Positions 16,596 through 24,812 of a DNA stretch of 53,396 nucleotides are shown piece after piece. Location of the stretch: assembly GCA_004299235.1 (NCBI GenBank), contig SCQL01000035.1, forward strand, positions 1 to 53,396, read 5' to 3'. The first letter of the stretch is position 1, and each line of letters starts with the position of its first letter. The notes beneath the pieces were generated by a model. It was not told the origin of the DNA and made no database searches. It worked only from the letters and a program-made list of their open reading frames with translations. Source of the stretch: a bacterium. GTDB lineage: Bacteria; Chloroflexota; Dormibacteria; Dormibacterales; Dormibacteraceae. Made by a program: the position numbers and the translations under genes.

Positions 16596-17929
16596 TCACC
16601 GCCGCCCCCGTCCGTTCATGGGAGCTGGATCGCACGCCGGACCTGGTCGACCTCGTCAGCGCCGCGCGCGACGCGGGGCGCGAGGTGCTGCTCGTCGAGC
16701 GGCCGATGCCCGACGCGGTCAGCGTGGCGGCTCTCGGCCGCGCGTTCGACCTGGTCGCCGCCCCGGGCGGAGTGGCGCTCGAGGATGCGGTGGGCAAGGT
16801 CAGCGACTTCGAAGCCGGTGAGGACCGCCTCCTCGCCGCATCCCGCCTGTGGCGCAGGCTGAGCAGCTCTCTGGGCGGCGCCGGCTCGGGCGCGCTCGGC
16901 GCGGGACCGATCGCCGTCGGTGGCTTTGCCTACCGGCCAGATCGCGAGCCGGGCGGGCCGTGGTCGGGTTTTCCGGCCCTGCTGTTTCGCGTGCCCGAGC
17001 TGGCGGTCACACGGGTGCGCGGCCGGACGTTCGCCACCGCGACGGCGCCGGGTGCGGAGGCGCTGCTCGAGCTGGCCGCCCCGGGCGTGCGTGCGCCCGC
17101 CGCTCGAAAGCTGGGCGTGACTCCCGTCCGCAACCCCGTGGCGTGGACGGCGGCGGTCGAAACCGCGGCGGCCCGGCTTCGTGCCGGCGACGCCGCCAAG
17201 GTCGTGCTCGCGCGCGAGGTCATGGCGCGCGGCGACGGCGTGGTCTCCGCGGGCATGGTCGCGCGCGCCCTCCGCGCCGCCTATCCGTCGTGCTTCACGT
17301 ACCTCGTCACGGGCGCGGACGGCACCGCCTTCGCGGGGGCGTCCCCGGAGCTGCTGGTACGGCGATCGGGCGGCCGGGCGGTCGCGCAGCCGATGGCCGG
17401 GTCGGTCGCGCGTGGGGCGACCGAAGCCGAGGACGATCGGCTCGCCCGCCAGCTCGAAGAGAGCGCCAAGGATGCCGACGAGCATCGCCTGGTGTCGGAG
17501 TTCGTCGTCGATGCCCTGCGGCCGCTCGCGCGCTCGGTGACGGCGCGCCCGCCGGAGGTGGTCAGGTTCACCAACATCCAGCATCTCGCCACCACGGTCA
17601 CAGCCGACCTCGACGAGCCCGCCGCGGACGTCCTCGAGCTGGCCGCCGCCCTCCACCCCACTCCCGCCGTCGGCGGCTGGCCCCGAGCCGCGGCTGACGC
17701 GCTCATCGACGAGCTCGAAGGCATGGAGCGTGGTTGGTACGCGGGCGCGGTCGGTTGGATGGACGGGCGGGGCGACGGCGAGCTGGCGGTGGCGTTGCGA
17801 TGCGGCCTTTTGTGGGAGGACGGGGCACGGCTTTACGCCGGTGTCGGCGTGATGCCGGACTCGGATCCCGCGCGCGAGCTGGAGGAGACGGAGCTGAAGT
17901 TCAAGGCCTTGCTCGCGGCCCTGGTCTGA
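16592..17929 (+). CDS. menF: Isochorismate synthase (menaquinone pathway)
   Basis: Chorismate-using enzyme of the MenF/EntC/TrpE fold that converts chorismate to isochorismate. Diagnostic segments: KVVLAREVMARGDG, FAGASPELLVRR, QPMAGSVARGATEAEDD, KDADEHRLVSEFVVDALRP, NIQHLATTVTADL, HPTPAVGGWPR and GWYAGAVGWMDGRGDGELAVALR. At 445 residues it is full length. Start TTG 16592 overlaps the MerR stop (TTGA) and has AGGAGG seven bases upstream. MenF rather than salicylate or anthranilate synthase is chosen because menD, menH, menA and menB lie beside it. Confidence 0.92.
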   Translation: MITAAPVRSWELDRTPDLVDLVSAARDAGREVLLVERPMPDAVSVAALGRAFDLVAAPGGVALEDAVGKVSDFEAGEDRLLAASRLWRRLSSSLGGAGSGALGAGPIAVGGFAYRPDREPGGPWSGFPALLFRVPELAVTRVRGRTFATATAPGAEALLELAAPGVRAPAARKLGVTPVRNPVAWTAAVETAAARLRAGDAAKVVLAREVMARGDGVVSAGMVARALRAAYPSCFTYLVTGADGTAFAGASPELLVRRSGGRAVAQPMAGSVARGATEAEDDRLARQLEESAKDADEHRLVSEFVVDALRPLARSVTARPPEVVRFTNIQHLATTVTADLDEPAADVLELAAALHPTPAVGGWPRAAADALIDELEGMERGWYAGAVGWMDGRGDGELAVALRCGLLWEDGARLYAGVGVMPDSDPARELEETELKFKALLAALV

Positions 17930-17981
17930 GGAGACCGCGCGTGTGGGCTCCCCTGGTCTGACTTGGGACTCCCCCGACGAG

Positions 17982-19661
17982 CTAGACGCGAAGGGCCGCA
18001 GCGGCCGATTCCCAGCACAGCCGGTGTCCGTTGACGCTGTCCTCGCGCTTGAACCGGACGACGACCATGGTCGGGGTGGGCGCCGCGATCGCGTCGGCGA
18101 TCGCCGGCTCGAGGCCTGAGCGGTCGGTGACCGGGCTGTAGACAAGGCCGTAGAGGCGCGCGACCTGGGAGAGGTCCAGGCTGAGCGGCGTCGCGAACAG
18201 CTCTTCGAACACGTCCTGGTGCTGCGCCTGCGGCAAGAAGTTGAAGACGCCGCCGCCGTCGTTGTCGCACACGACCAACGTCGCGCGCAGCCCGTGTCGC
18301 TGCATCGCCCACAGGCCGTTCATGTCGTGGTAGAGAGAGAGGTCGCCGAGCAGCAGCACGGTCGGGACGTGGCCGCGTCCGGCGGCCATTCCAAGCCCCG
18401 TGGACACCAGGCCGTCGATGCCGCTCGCGCCACGATTGCCGAAGAAGCGCTGCTGCGTCCTGGCCTGCGGCCAGAAACTGTCGGCGGCGCGGATCGGCAT
18501 GCTGGAGCCGATGAACACCTGCGCCGTCTCCGGCAGCCGGGCGCTCAGCGCGCGAACGACATGGCCTTCGTGGAGCGGGGTCGATACGAGCGCCGCCGAG
18601 ATGGCGGCCGTGGCCCGCTTTCCCGCCGTCACCCACTGCTCGCGCCACGCCGGTCGCTCGGCCGGCACCAGCGCCTCCAGCAACGGCTGGGGGTCGCATG
18701 CGACCACGTTGCTGGCCACCTGATCCTGGTCGCGCCACGCGTGATCGGGGTCGATGAGAAAGGTCGGCGCTGACGCCGCTGCCAGCCAGGCGTTGAGGGC
18801 CCGGGACGTGGGCGTGGCGCCCAGGCGGATGACGAGGTCGGGCCCGTGCTGCAGCGACCAGCCGGCGCGAAGGAGGGCTTCGTAAGACTCGATCGACGCT
18901 CCCGTCTCCGGCCGCCGCAGCTGCGAGGTCGGCTCGGCCAGCACCGGCAGGCCAAGGCGGTGCAGAGACGAAGCCAGGCGCTCACCATCGCGCATCTCGC
19001 CGGCCACCACCAGCGGCCGCTGTGCGCGCTGCAGCGCCGATGCCAGGATCGCCACCTGGCCCGGCGTCGGCAGAGGCCGACCGCCGCTCATCGATTGGCC
19101 GGGCGACCCCAGCGGCGCCGCCACCTGGCCCGGCTCGGCGACCAGAGGCTCTCGAAAGGGAAGGTTGATGTGCACCGGCCCACCCGCGGCCGCTTCCGCA
19201 TATGCCCGTGCCGCCAACCGCCGCCAAATGCGCGCGGCGCCGGGCAGCTCGACCGGCGGGCCCGGGTCGAAGAACCATCTGACCGCGCTGCCGTACAACC
19301 GCTGCTGATCGATCGCCTGATTGGCGCCCACGCCCTGCAGCTCCGGGGGCCGGTCCGCCGTGAGCACGATGAGCGGCGTGCGTGAATAGGCAGCCTCGAC
19401 GACCGCCGGGTGGAACTCCGCGGCCGCCGTGCCGGAGGTGCACAGGAGGACGACCGGCTTGCCCGTCGACTTGGCCAGGCCGACGCCGAAGAACGATCCC
19501 GACCTCTCGTCGATGTGCATGAGCACCCTGATCTTGGGATGCCGCTGCAACGCCATCGCGACCGGCGCGGACCTCGAGCCAGGCGAAACGCACGCGTACT
19601 CGACACCCTGAGCCGCCAGCTCGTCAACCAAGGTGGCGGCGAAGGATTGGGTTACATCCAT
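17982..19661 (-). CDS. menD: SEPHCHC synthase MenD
   Basis: Thiamine-diphosphate enzyme that joins isochorismate and 2-oxoglutarate. N-terminal pyrimidine-binding domain: YACVSPGSRSAPVAMAL with HIDERSGSFFGVGLAKSTG holding the cofactor glutamate, and CTSGTAAAEFHPAVVEA. Central Rossmann-like domain, then a C-terminal diphosphate domain with GASGIDGLVSTGLGMA, LLGDLSLYHDMNGLWAM and NDGGGVFNFLPQ. 559 residues is normal. It is convergent with menF (52-bp gap) and divergent from menH with only 11 bp between the start codons. Confidence 0.95.
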   Translation of the reverse strand: MDVTQSFAATLVDELAAQGVEYACVSPGSRSAPVAMALQRHPKIRVLMHIDERSGSFFGVGLAKSTGKPVVLLCTSGTAAAEFHPAVVEAAYSRTPLIVLTADRPPELQGVGANQAIDQQRLYGSAVRWFFDPGPPVELPGAARIWRRLAARAYAEAAAGGPVHINLPFREPLVAEPGQVAAPLGSPGQSMSGGRPLPTPGQVAILASALQRAQRPLVVAGEMRDGERLASSLHRLGLPVLAEPTSQLRRPETGASIESYEALLRAGWSLQHGPDLVIRLGATPTSRALNAWLAAASAPTFLIDPDHAWRDQDQVASNVVACDPQPLLEALVPAERPAWREQWVTAGKRATAAISAALVSTPLHEGHVVRALSARLPETAQVFIGSSMPIRAADSFWPQARTQQRFFGNRGASGIDGLVSTGLGMAAGRGHVPTVLLLGDLSLYHDMNGLWAMQRHGLRATLVVCDNDGGGVFNFLPQAQHQDVFEELFATPLSLDLSQVARLYGLVYSPVTDRSGLEPAIADAIAAPTPTMVVVRFKREDSVNGHRLCWESAAAALRV

Positions 19662-19672
19662 ACGATCTGCAT

Positions 19673-20536
19673 GTGATTCTCGAGGGTAAGGACGTCCGTT
19701 TGAGCTATTTCGTGACCGGTGAAGGCGCGCCGGTCACTCTTTTGCACGGCTTCACCCAGAGCGGGAGCAGCTGGCGGGAGGTCATCTCCAAGATGCCGGC
19801 GGGCTCGATGTGGATCGTGCCCGACCTGCGAGGCCACGGCGAGACGCGGACGCCGCCCGGCGCCCCCTGCACCCTGGACGCCTGCACCGCCGACCTCGAG
19901 ATGCTCTGGGACCACCTCGGCATCGAGCGCACGCACCTGGCGGGCTACTCGATGGGCGGCCGGCTCGCGCTTCACGTTGCGGCCAGGCGGCCGCGGCGCG
20001 TCCTGTCGCTGCTCACCATCGGCGCGCACGCCGGTCTCGAGGAGGAGGCACGCGAAGGCCGGCGGCGCGGTGACGACGCGCTGGCCGGCCGGATAGAGAA
20101 GGACGGGCTCGAAGCGTTCGTCAACTACTGGAGCGGCCTGCCTCTTTTCGCCGGCCTGGAGCGGCGTGGCCCGGCGTTTGTCTCGCGCGTTCGGGCGGAA
20201 CGGCTCAGCAATCACGTCGCCGGCCTTGCCGCGTCGCTGCGCGGCATGGGAGCTGGGGCCATGGAACCGCTGTGGGACGACCTCGCTCACGCCGCCTTTC
20301 CATGCACGTTCGTCGCCGGGCAGCTCGACCACGGTTACGTCGCTTCGGCCCGCCGCCTGGCGGCCACCGTGCCCAACGGGCGGGTCGAGGTCGTGCTGCG
20401 CGCCGGTCACCCGGTGCACCAGGAAAGACCCGATGCATTGGCGCGCGTGCTCGCGTCTCACCTCGCTCCCGCCGCGGCGACCGGCGCCTCGGGGGCGGCC
20501 GGTGACGACTGGTCCCCCAGCTCGACGCCGGCCTGA
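19673..20536 (+). CDS. menH: SHCHC synthase MenH (alpha/beta hydrolase)
   Basis: Alpha/beta-hydrolase fold enzyme expected to eliminate pyruvate from SEPHCHC. Seen: LLHGFTQSGSSWREV, PDLRGHGETRTP, nucleophile AGYSMGGRLALHVAARRP, acid in AGQLDHGY and histidine in RAGHPVHQERP. MenH family proteins share GYSMGGR and the arginine-rich lid. Start GTG 19673, with TACGAT eight bases upstream as a possible -10, consistent with a leaderless message. The last 26 residues overlap a convergent small gene. Gene context (menD, menA, menB) makes MenH much more likely than a general esterase. Confidence 0.87.
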   Translation: MILEGKDVRLSYFVTGEGAPVTLLHGFTQSGSSWREVISKMPAGSMWIVPDLRGHGETRTPPGAPCTLDACTADLEMLWDHLGIERTHLAGYSMGGRLALHVAARRPRRVLSLLTIGAHAGLEEEAREGRRRGDDALAGRIEKDGLEAFVNYWSGLPLFAGLERRGPAFVSRVRAERLSNHVAGLAASLRGMGAGAMEPLWDDLAHAAFPCTFVAGQLDHGYVASARRLAATVPNGRVEVVLRAGHPVHQERPDALARVLASHLAPAAATGASGAAGDDWSPSSTPA

Positions 20537-20697
20537 GTGCCCGCGGCGTAGCGAGCCGCACCCAATCGTTCGCGGTCGAGCATGCCGCCGCCGACCACGG
20601 GTCGGAGGACGAATGACCGCCATCCTCGATTGGTGAGGCGCTCGACTTCGCACGCCACCTCACACGGCTGCCGGGCCGTGACGTACGCGCTGGTCAC
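20458..20697 (-). CDS. Small hypothetical protein coupled to menA
   Basis: 79 residues starting at GTG 20697, whose GTGA overlaps the menA stop, typical of translational coupling. The first 55 residues look protein-like (EVACEVERLTNRGWRSFVL, GGGMLDRERLGAARYAAG); the last 25 are Ala/Pro-rich and lie antisense to the end of menH. I recognise no family. Without it the 157 bp between menH and menA would hold nothing. It could be a small menaquinone-pathway accessory protein, but a chance frame is possible. Confidence 0.45.
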   Translation of the reverse strand: MTSAYVTARQPCEVACEVERLTNRGWRSFVLRPVVGGGMLDRERLGAARYAAGTQAGVELGDQSSPAAPEAPVAAAGAR

Positions 20698-21593
20698 AGG
20701 AGCAGTCCGAGGGCGAAGAGCAGCGCGTAGGCCAGCTCCGCGATCGCGATCCGTTTGAGCGCGCCCACCAGCTGCGGGCCGTCGCGGGTCGTGAACGCGG
20801 TGCCAACGGCGCCGGCGGCGATCGGGATGGCGAAGAGCACCGTCAACACGGTCACGCCGGCAAGCTTCGCCGCCAGGGCGACGATCGGGACGGCGAAAGC
20901 GGCGCTGACGAGCAGGACCAGCAGGTAAAGCGTGCGCTGGCGGCCGAGGCGCGTGGCCAATGTCCGCTTGCCGGCGGCCGCGTCGGTGGCGATGTCACGC
21001 AGGTTGTTGAGGACGAGGATGGCACTCGCGAGGCAACCCATGGCACAGCCCATGACCAGGGCGAGCGGCGTCACGCCGAGCGTTTCGACATACACGGTGC
21101 CCGCGGTCGCCACCAGGCCGAAGAAGACGAACACGAAGAGCTCGCCCAGGCCGAAGTAGCCGTACGGCCGCGGCCCTCCTGTGTAGAGCCAGCCGGCCAG
21201 CAGGCAGGCGGCGCCGGCCACCAGCAGCCGCCAGTCGGTGGCCAGGCTGAGCACCAGTCCGGCGATGCCGGCGACGCCGAAGGCGGCGATCGCCGCCCAC
21301 CCGACATGGGCCGGCTCGACGACGCCGGAAGATGCCGCGCGCAGCGGGCCGACGCGGCGGGGATTGTCGGCGCCGCGAACGTGGTCCGAGTAGTCGTTGG
21401 CGAAATTCACTCCCACCTGCATCGCCACCGCGACGACCAGCGCCAGCGAACCCGCGACCAGGCGCGCTCCACCGTCGTGCACGGCGACCGCCGTGCCGGC
21501 GAGGACCGGCGCGACCGAGGCCGCCAGCGTGGCCGGACGGACCGCCGACCACCACACACGCGCCGGGTTCAGCGCGGCGCCGGCAGCCGCCAT
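20694..21593 (-). CDS. menA: 1,4-dihydroxy-2-naphthoate polyprenyltransferase MenA
   Basis: UbiA-superfamily membrane prenyltransferase that attaches the isoprenoid tail to dihydroxynaphthoate. Around eight to nine hydrophobic segments are seen. The two aspartate-rich motifs are NFANDYSDHVRGAD and NNLRDIATDAAAGKRTLA, and the N-terminal SAVRPATLAASVAPVLAG is family-typical. 299 residues, full length. It starts one base after the menB stop, so menB-menA-small ORF form a tight minus-strand operon. Confidence 0.94.
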   Translation of the reverse strand: MAAAGAALNPARVWWSAVRPATLAASVAPVLAGTAVAVHDGGARLVAGSLALVVAVAMQVGVNFANDYSDHVRGADNPRRVGPLRAASSGVVEPAHVGWAAIAAFGVAGIAGLVLSLATDWRLLVAGAACLLAGWLYTGGPRPYGYFGLGELFVFVFFGLVATAGTVYVETLGVTPLALVMGCAMGCLASAILVLNNLRDIATDAAAGKRTLATRLGRQRTLYLLVLLVSAAFAVPIVALAAKLAGVTVLTVLFAIPIAAGAVGTAFTTRDGPQLVGALKRIAIAELAYALLFALGLLL

Positions 21594-21594
21594 G

Positions 21595-22473
21595 TCAAGG
21601 CCTTTTCGGGAACTTCGAAAAGTTCGGCTTGCGCTTTTGGACGTATGCGTCGCGCCCCTCCTGGGCCTCCTCGCTGAGGTAATAGAGCAGCGTGGCGTCG
21701 CCCGCGAGCTGCTGGATGCCGGCCAGGCCGTCGTCTGCGGCGTTGAGCCCGGCCTTCAGCATGCGCAGCGCGAGCGGGCTGAGCTCCAGCATGCGGCGGC
21801 ACCAGGCGACGGTTTCCTTTTCCAGGTCGGCGAGCGGCACCACCTTGTTGACCAGGCCCATGTCGAGCGCCTGCCGGGCGTCGTACTGCTCGCAGAGAAA
21901 CCAGATCTCGCGCGCCTTCTTCTGCCCGACGATGCGGGCCAGCAGCCCCGAGCCGTAGCCGCCGTCGAAGCTGCCCACGCGCGGGCCGCTCTGGCCGAAG
22001 CGCGCGTTGTCGGCGGCAATCGTCAGGTCGCACACGACGTGCAGCACGTGGCCCCCGCCGATCGCATAACCCGCGACCATCGCGATCACCGGCTTGGGCA
22101 GGCGGCGAATCTGGATCTGGAGGTCGAGCACGTTGAGCCGCCCTGTGCCCTTGGAGTCGACATAACCGTCATCGCCGCGGATCCGCTGGTCGCCGCCGGA
22201 GCAAAAGGCTTCGGTGCCGGCCCCGGTGAGGATGACGACGCCGATCTTCGGGTCGTCGCGCGCGACCTCGAACGCCTTCGACATCTCGAACACGGTGGTC
22301 GGCCGAAAGGCATTGCGAACCTCCGGCCGGTTGATCGTGATCTTGGCGATGCCATCCCAGGTCTCGTAGACGATGTCGTCGTACCGGCCGGCCTTGAGCC
22401 AACCGGTCCCGCCACCTGATGCGACCCGCTTCCGCCCGGCCCCCTTGCCCACGGCTCCCCCTCGATCTTTCAA
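21595..22473 (-). CDS. menB: 1,4-dihydroxy-2-naphthoyl-CoA synthase MenB
   Basis: Crotonase-fold enzyme that closes the naphthoquinone ring. Seen: [20 protein letters not shown], oxyanion segment [55 protein letters not shown] with the MenB-type aspartate, and the C-terminal [18 protein letters not shown]. 292 residues. Start TTG 22473 is supported by AGGAG seven bases upstream; GTG 22452 is possible. First gene of menB-menA. Confidence 0.95.
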   Translation of the reverse strand: MKDRGGAVGKGAGRKRVASGGGTGWLKAGRYDDIVYETWDGIAKITINRPEVRNAFRPTTVFEMSKAFEVARDDPKIGVVILTGAGTEAFCSGGDQRIRGDDGYVDSKGTGRLNVLDLQIQIRRLPKPVIAMVAGYAIGGGHVLHVVCDLTIAADNARFGQSGPRVGSFDGGYGSGLLARIVGQKKAREIWFLCEQYDARQALDMGLVNKVVPLADLEKETVAWCRRMLELSPLALRMLKAGLNAADDGLAGIQQLAGDATLLYYLSEEAQEGRDAYVQKRKPNFSKFPKRP

Positions 22474-22527
22474 GTTAGTACTCCTAGAGCGATCACTAGC
22501 ACCATTGAGATCGTACGCGGTCGGGCG

Positions 22528-22548
22528 GCGGCGCCGCTCTGGCGCCGC
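22528..22548 (-). terminator. Hairpin after mocA, before menB
   Basis: Perfect 8-bp stem GCGGCGCC/GGCGCCGC with a 5-base loop, starting 12 bases after the mocA stop on the minus strand. No U tract follows, so it would be an intrinsic terminator only in the loose sense used for high-GC genomes. Confidence 0.5.
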
Positions 22549-22559
22549 ATCAGGGCGCG

Positions 22560-23498
22560 CTAAGCGCGCTGCCGGGGCTTGCGTCGCGGAAACAGCCGCA
22601 CGATCTTGGCGTAATCGGCGGGCGTGTCGATGTCGTCGGAGCGCCCCGGCGCGGGCACCGTGTCGAGGAGCTCCGGGCGGCCGTGGAGGACCTGCCGCGC
22701 GCCGGCGTCGCCCTTGAGCGCGAGGAGCTCAGCCCAGAGCTCGCGCGCCAGGACCACGGGCGGCACCCATTCGTTGTGGGCCTGACTCACCGCGACCGCC
22801 GGCCGCGAACCCTCGCGCCGCCAGGCTCTGAGCAGCGCGGCCACGGTGCGAGAACCGACCAGCGGCTGGTCCCCGAGCAGCACCACGGCCGCCTCGATCT
22901 CCGGTCGCATGGCTCGAAGCCCAGCCTGCAGCGAGGACGCCATGCCCGTGCGCGCATGAGGGTTGTGCACGAGCTCCGCATCGCCGACGACCGCCCGCTT
23001 GACGTCCTCCGCCGAATAGACGACCACGACCTGGTGGCACCCGCCCTCGGCCGCGGCCTCCATCGCGTGCCGCACCATCGGCTTGCCGGCGACCTCGAGC
23101 AACACCTTCTGCGGCCCGGCCATGCGCGAGCTCGACCCGGCCGCCAGCACGATCGCACCGACCGGGAGCAGGGCGGCGGCGAGGCGCTCGAATGGCGGTC
23201 GGGCCGACCGGATCCACTCGACGTCGATCTCAGCCCGTATGGCGGCCTCCGCAAACTCACGCAGACGCGCGCTGTCGCCGTCGACCAGGAACAGGCGCCG
23301 GCCCGCAAGCCACGACAGGTCTGGCACGGCCTCGGGCAGGCCGACCACGGCCAGCGCGCGGCAGTCCTTTCGGGCGGCGACATGCTGGCAAGCGGATTCC
23401 AGGTCCTTGCCGCGGACGACCAGTGAGTGCGGCCCCTCAGGCTCGCGATAGGTGCGTCCCCTGATGGCCAGGTCGAGGTCGCTCATGACAAACACCAT
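22560..23498 (-). CDS. mocA: Molybdenum cofactor cytidylyltransferase-like protein with N-terminal extension
   Basis: The C-terminal 195 residues are a MobA/MocA-type nucleotidyltransferase: [68 protein letters not shown]. MocA makes the cytosine dinucleotide form of molybdopterin used by cox-type hydroxylases, and the cox cluster lies 1.9 kb away. The first 110 residues are additional ([33 protein letters not shown]) and not part of MocA as usually seen; their function is unknown. Start is uncertain: ATG 23498 has AGGAG four bases upstream; ATG 23513 and 23486 are in frame. A related sugar- or purine-linked nucleotidyltransferase is less likely. Confidence 0.8.
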   Translation of the reverse strand: MVFVMSDLDLAIRGRTYREPEGPHSLVVRGKDLESACQHVAARKDCRALAVVGLPEAVPDLSWLAGRRLFLVDGDSARLREFAEAAIRAEIDVEWIRSARPPFERLAAALLPVGAIVLAAGSSSRMAGPQKVLLEVAGKPMVRHAMEAAAEGGCHQVVVVYSAEDVKRAVVGDAELVHNPHARTGMASSLQAGLRAMRPEIEAAVVLLGDQPLVGSRTVAALLRAWRREGSRPAVAVSQAHNEWVPPVVLARELWAELLALKGDAGARQVLHGRPELLDTVPAPGRSDDIDTPADYAKIVRLFPRRKPRQRA

Positions 23499-23559
23499 CG
23501 CGCTCCTCAGCATGCCAGATGCCGCTCAGCGCCGAGGCTGCCCAAGGGCCACCGGCACG

Positions 23560-23578
23560 CACCACCTCCTGGGTGGTG
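23560..23578. promoter_or_regulatory. Inverted repeat CACCACC-N5-GGTGGTG upstream of nfo
   Basis: A 7-bp perfect inverted repeat in the 93-108-bp gap between mocA and nfo, 17 bases before a -10-like TAATCT (23595-23600). The nfo ATG is 6 bases after that, so a leaderless message is likely. The repeat may be an operator for nfo or for both genes. Confidence 0.35.
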
Positions 23579-23606
23579 AGGAGCGACCACGACTTAATCT
23601 TTCCGA

Positions 23607-24452
23607 ATGCCGTTGCTCGGAGCTCACGTCGACTCGTCCGGCGGCCTGCACCTCGCATTTGACCGCGCGGCCGCAATGGGTGCGCAGGCGATCCAGGTCC
23701 ACCCCACGCCGCCTGGCTTCTGGGGATCGCCGAAGTTGGACGAAACGCGGATCGCCACCTTCAAAGAGGCGGCCGCCAAGCACGGCCGTCCGCCCTTCTA
23801 CTTCCATGCCGTCTACCTGATCAACCTCGCCGGTGACGATCCGACCCTGCGCCAGCGATCCGAAAGCACGCTCGCGGGTTATCTGAAGGCGGCCGATGAG
23901 CTCGGCGTCGACGGAGTCATCTTCCACACCGGCTCACACAAGGGCGCGGGCTTCGAGGCCCGGCTGCCGGGCATCCTCGAACATTTGCGGCGAGTGCTCG
24001 AGCGGGCCGACCCGAGCAGTGCGCGCCTGTTGATCGAGAACAACGCGGGTCTCGGCGGCTGCGTCGGCGCGAGGTTCGAGGAGATCGCGCAGATGCTGAC
24101 CGCGCTCGGCGATCCGCGGGTTTCAGTGTGCTTCGACACCTGCCACGCCTTCGCTTCGGGCTATGACGAACGCACGCCGGCGGATGTGGCGAAGACTCTG
24201 GACGAGCTCGACCGGGTGGTCGGTTTGAACCGCGTCGAGGTCATCCACTGCAACGACTCCGTCACCGGCCTCGGCTCCAACCGGGATCGGCACGCGAACA
24301 TCGGCGACGGACAGATCGGCGAAGCCGGTTTTCGCGCCCTGCTGCACGAGCCCCGGCTCGCCAAGGTGCCGTTCATCCTCGAGGTGCCGGGCGCGGGAGA
24401 GGGCCCGGACGCCCAGCAGGTCGACGTCCTGCGCCGCCTGGCCGGCGCCTAG
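23607..24452 (+). CDS. nfo: Endonuclease IV (AP endonuclease)
   Basis: TIM-barrel zinc enzyme that nicks DNA 5' to abasic sites. Seen: LLGAHVDSSGGLHLAFDRA, FYFHAVYLINLAG, VIFHTGSHKG, LLIENNAG, CFDTCHAFASGYD, VIHCNDSVTGLGSNRDRH, HANIGDGQIGEAGF and ILEVPG; the zinc ligands (His, Glu, Asp, His) are all present. 281 residues, normal length. Divergent from mocA. Two AlkA-like glycosylases at the far end of the window would create its substrate. Confidence 0.95.
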   Translation: MPLLGAHVDSSGGLHLAFDRAAAMGAQAIQVHPTPPGFWGSPKLDETRIATFKEAAAKHGRPPFYFHAVYLINLAGDDPTLRQRSESTLAGYLKAADELGVDGVIFHTGSHKGAGFEARLPGILEHLRRVLERADPSSARLLIENNAGLGGCVGARFEEIAQMLTALGDPRVSVCFDTCHAFASGYDERTPADVAKTLDELDRVVGLNRVEVIHCNDSVTGLGSNRDRHANIGDGQIGEAGFRALLHEPRLAKVPFILEVPGAGEGPDAQQVDVLRRLAGA

Positions 24453-24482
24453 CGTCGCGTCCCGAACCTTCGGGGCCAAACC

Positions 24483-24722
24483 CTAGGCGGCGTCCGAAGC
24501 CGCCGCCCTCTCTGCGGCCTCCTCACGGTCGACCTCCGACTGGCGCCGCGACGGGCGCGACATCAGAAAACCTCCCAGCCGCCGCGCGCGCTCGGCCAGG
24601 CGACGGGCCCAGGCCACGGCCGCGGGGACACCCCCCGTCGCCAGCAGGCGGCTGTTCTCCATTTCCAGCTGCAGGTCCTTCAGCCGCTGCCAGGCGACGT
24701 CCTCGTTCATGTATGGGTACAT
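24483..24722 (-). CDS. Small hypothetical protein
   Basis: 79 residues. The N-terminus (NEDVAWQRLKDLQLEMENS) is an amphipathic helix, followed by an Arg/Ala-rich helix (AVAWARRLAERARRLGGFL) and a charged tail. No membrane segment is certain. Start ATG 24722 has AGAAGGA four bases upstream; ATG 24710 is an alternative. It is driven from a clear TATAAT promoter shared with the divergent CGNR gene. I do not recognise a named family; the strong promoter and binding site make it a real gene. Confidence 0.65.
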   Translation of the reverse strand: MYPYMNEDVAWQRLKDLQLEMENSRLLATGGVPAAVAWARRLAERARRLGGFLMSRPSRRQSEVDREEAAERAAASDAA

Positions 24723-24759
24723 TTTTCCTTCTCCCCGTAACTGGCTTACCGGTTACAAG

Positions 24760-24772
24760 GGTTATTATAACC
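24760..24772 (-). promoter_or_regulatory. Palindrome GGTTATTATAACC containing a consensus -10
   Basis: A 13-bp palindrome whose minus strand contains TATAAT, the consensus -10, 38 bases or so upstream of the small gene at 24722. Another pair, GTAAC (24737-24741) and GTTAC (24752-24756), forms a second inverted repeat between it and the start. In a GC-rich genome this A/T-rich block stands out. It probably is a regulated divergent promoter, perhaps under the CGNR protein. Confidence 0.55.
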
Positions 24773-24798
24773 GATGTTCAAGCCGTAGTGGTTATGGA

Positions 24799-24804
24799 TA
24801 TACT
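24799..24804 (+). promoter_or_regulatory. -10 element TATACT of the CGNR gene
   Basis: TATACT ends 8 bases before the ATG at 24813, which places the transcript start at or next to the start codon: a leaderless arrangement. No good -35 is seen. Confidence 0.45.
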
Positions 24805-24812
24805 GAGAATCA

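Noticed and set aside
17919-17961. Direct repeat CCCTGGTCTGA at the end of menF and in the gap after it
   Set aside because: Eleven bases, two copies, no flanking structure; probably a small slippage remnant without function.
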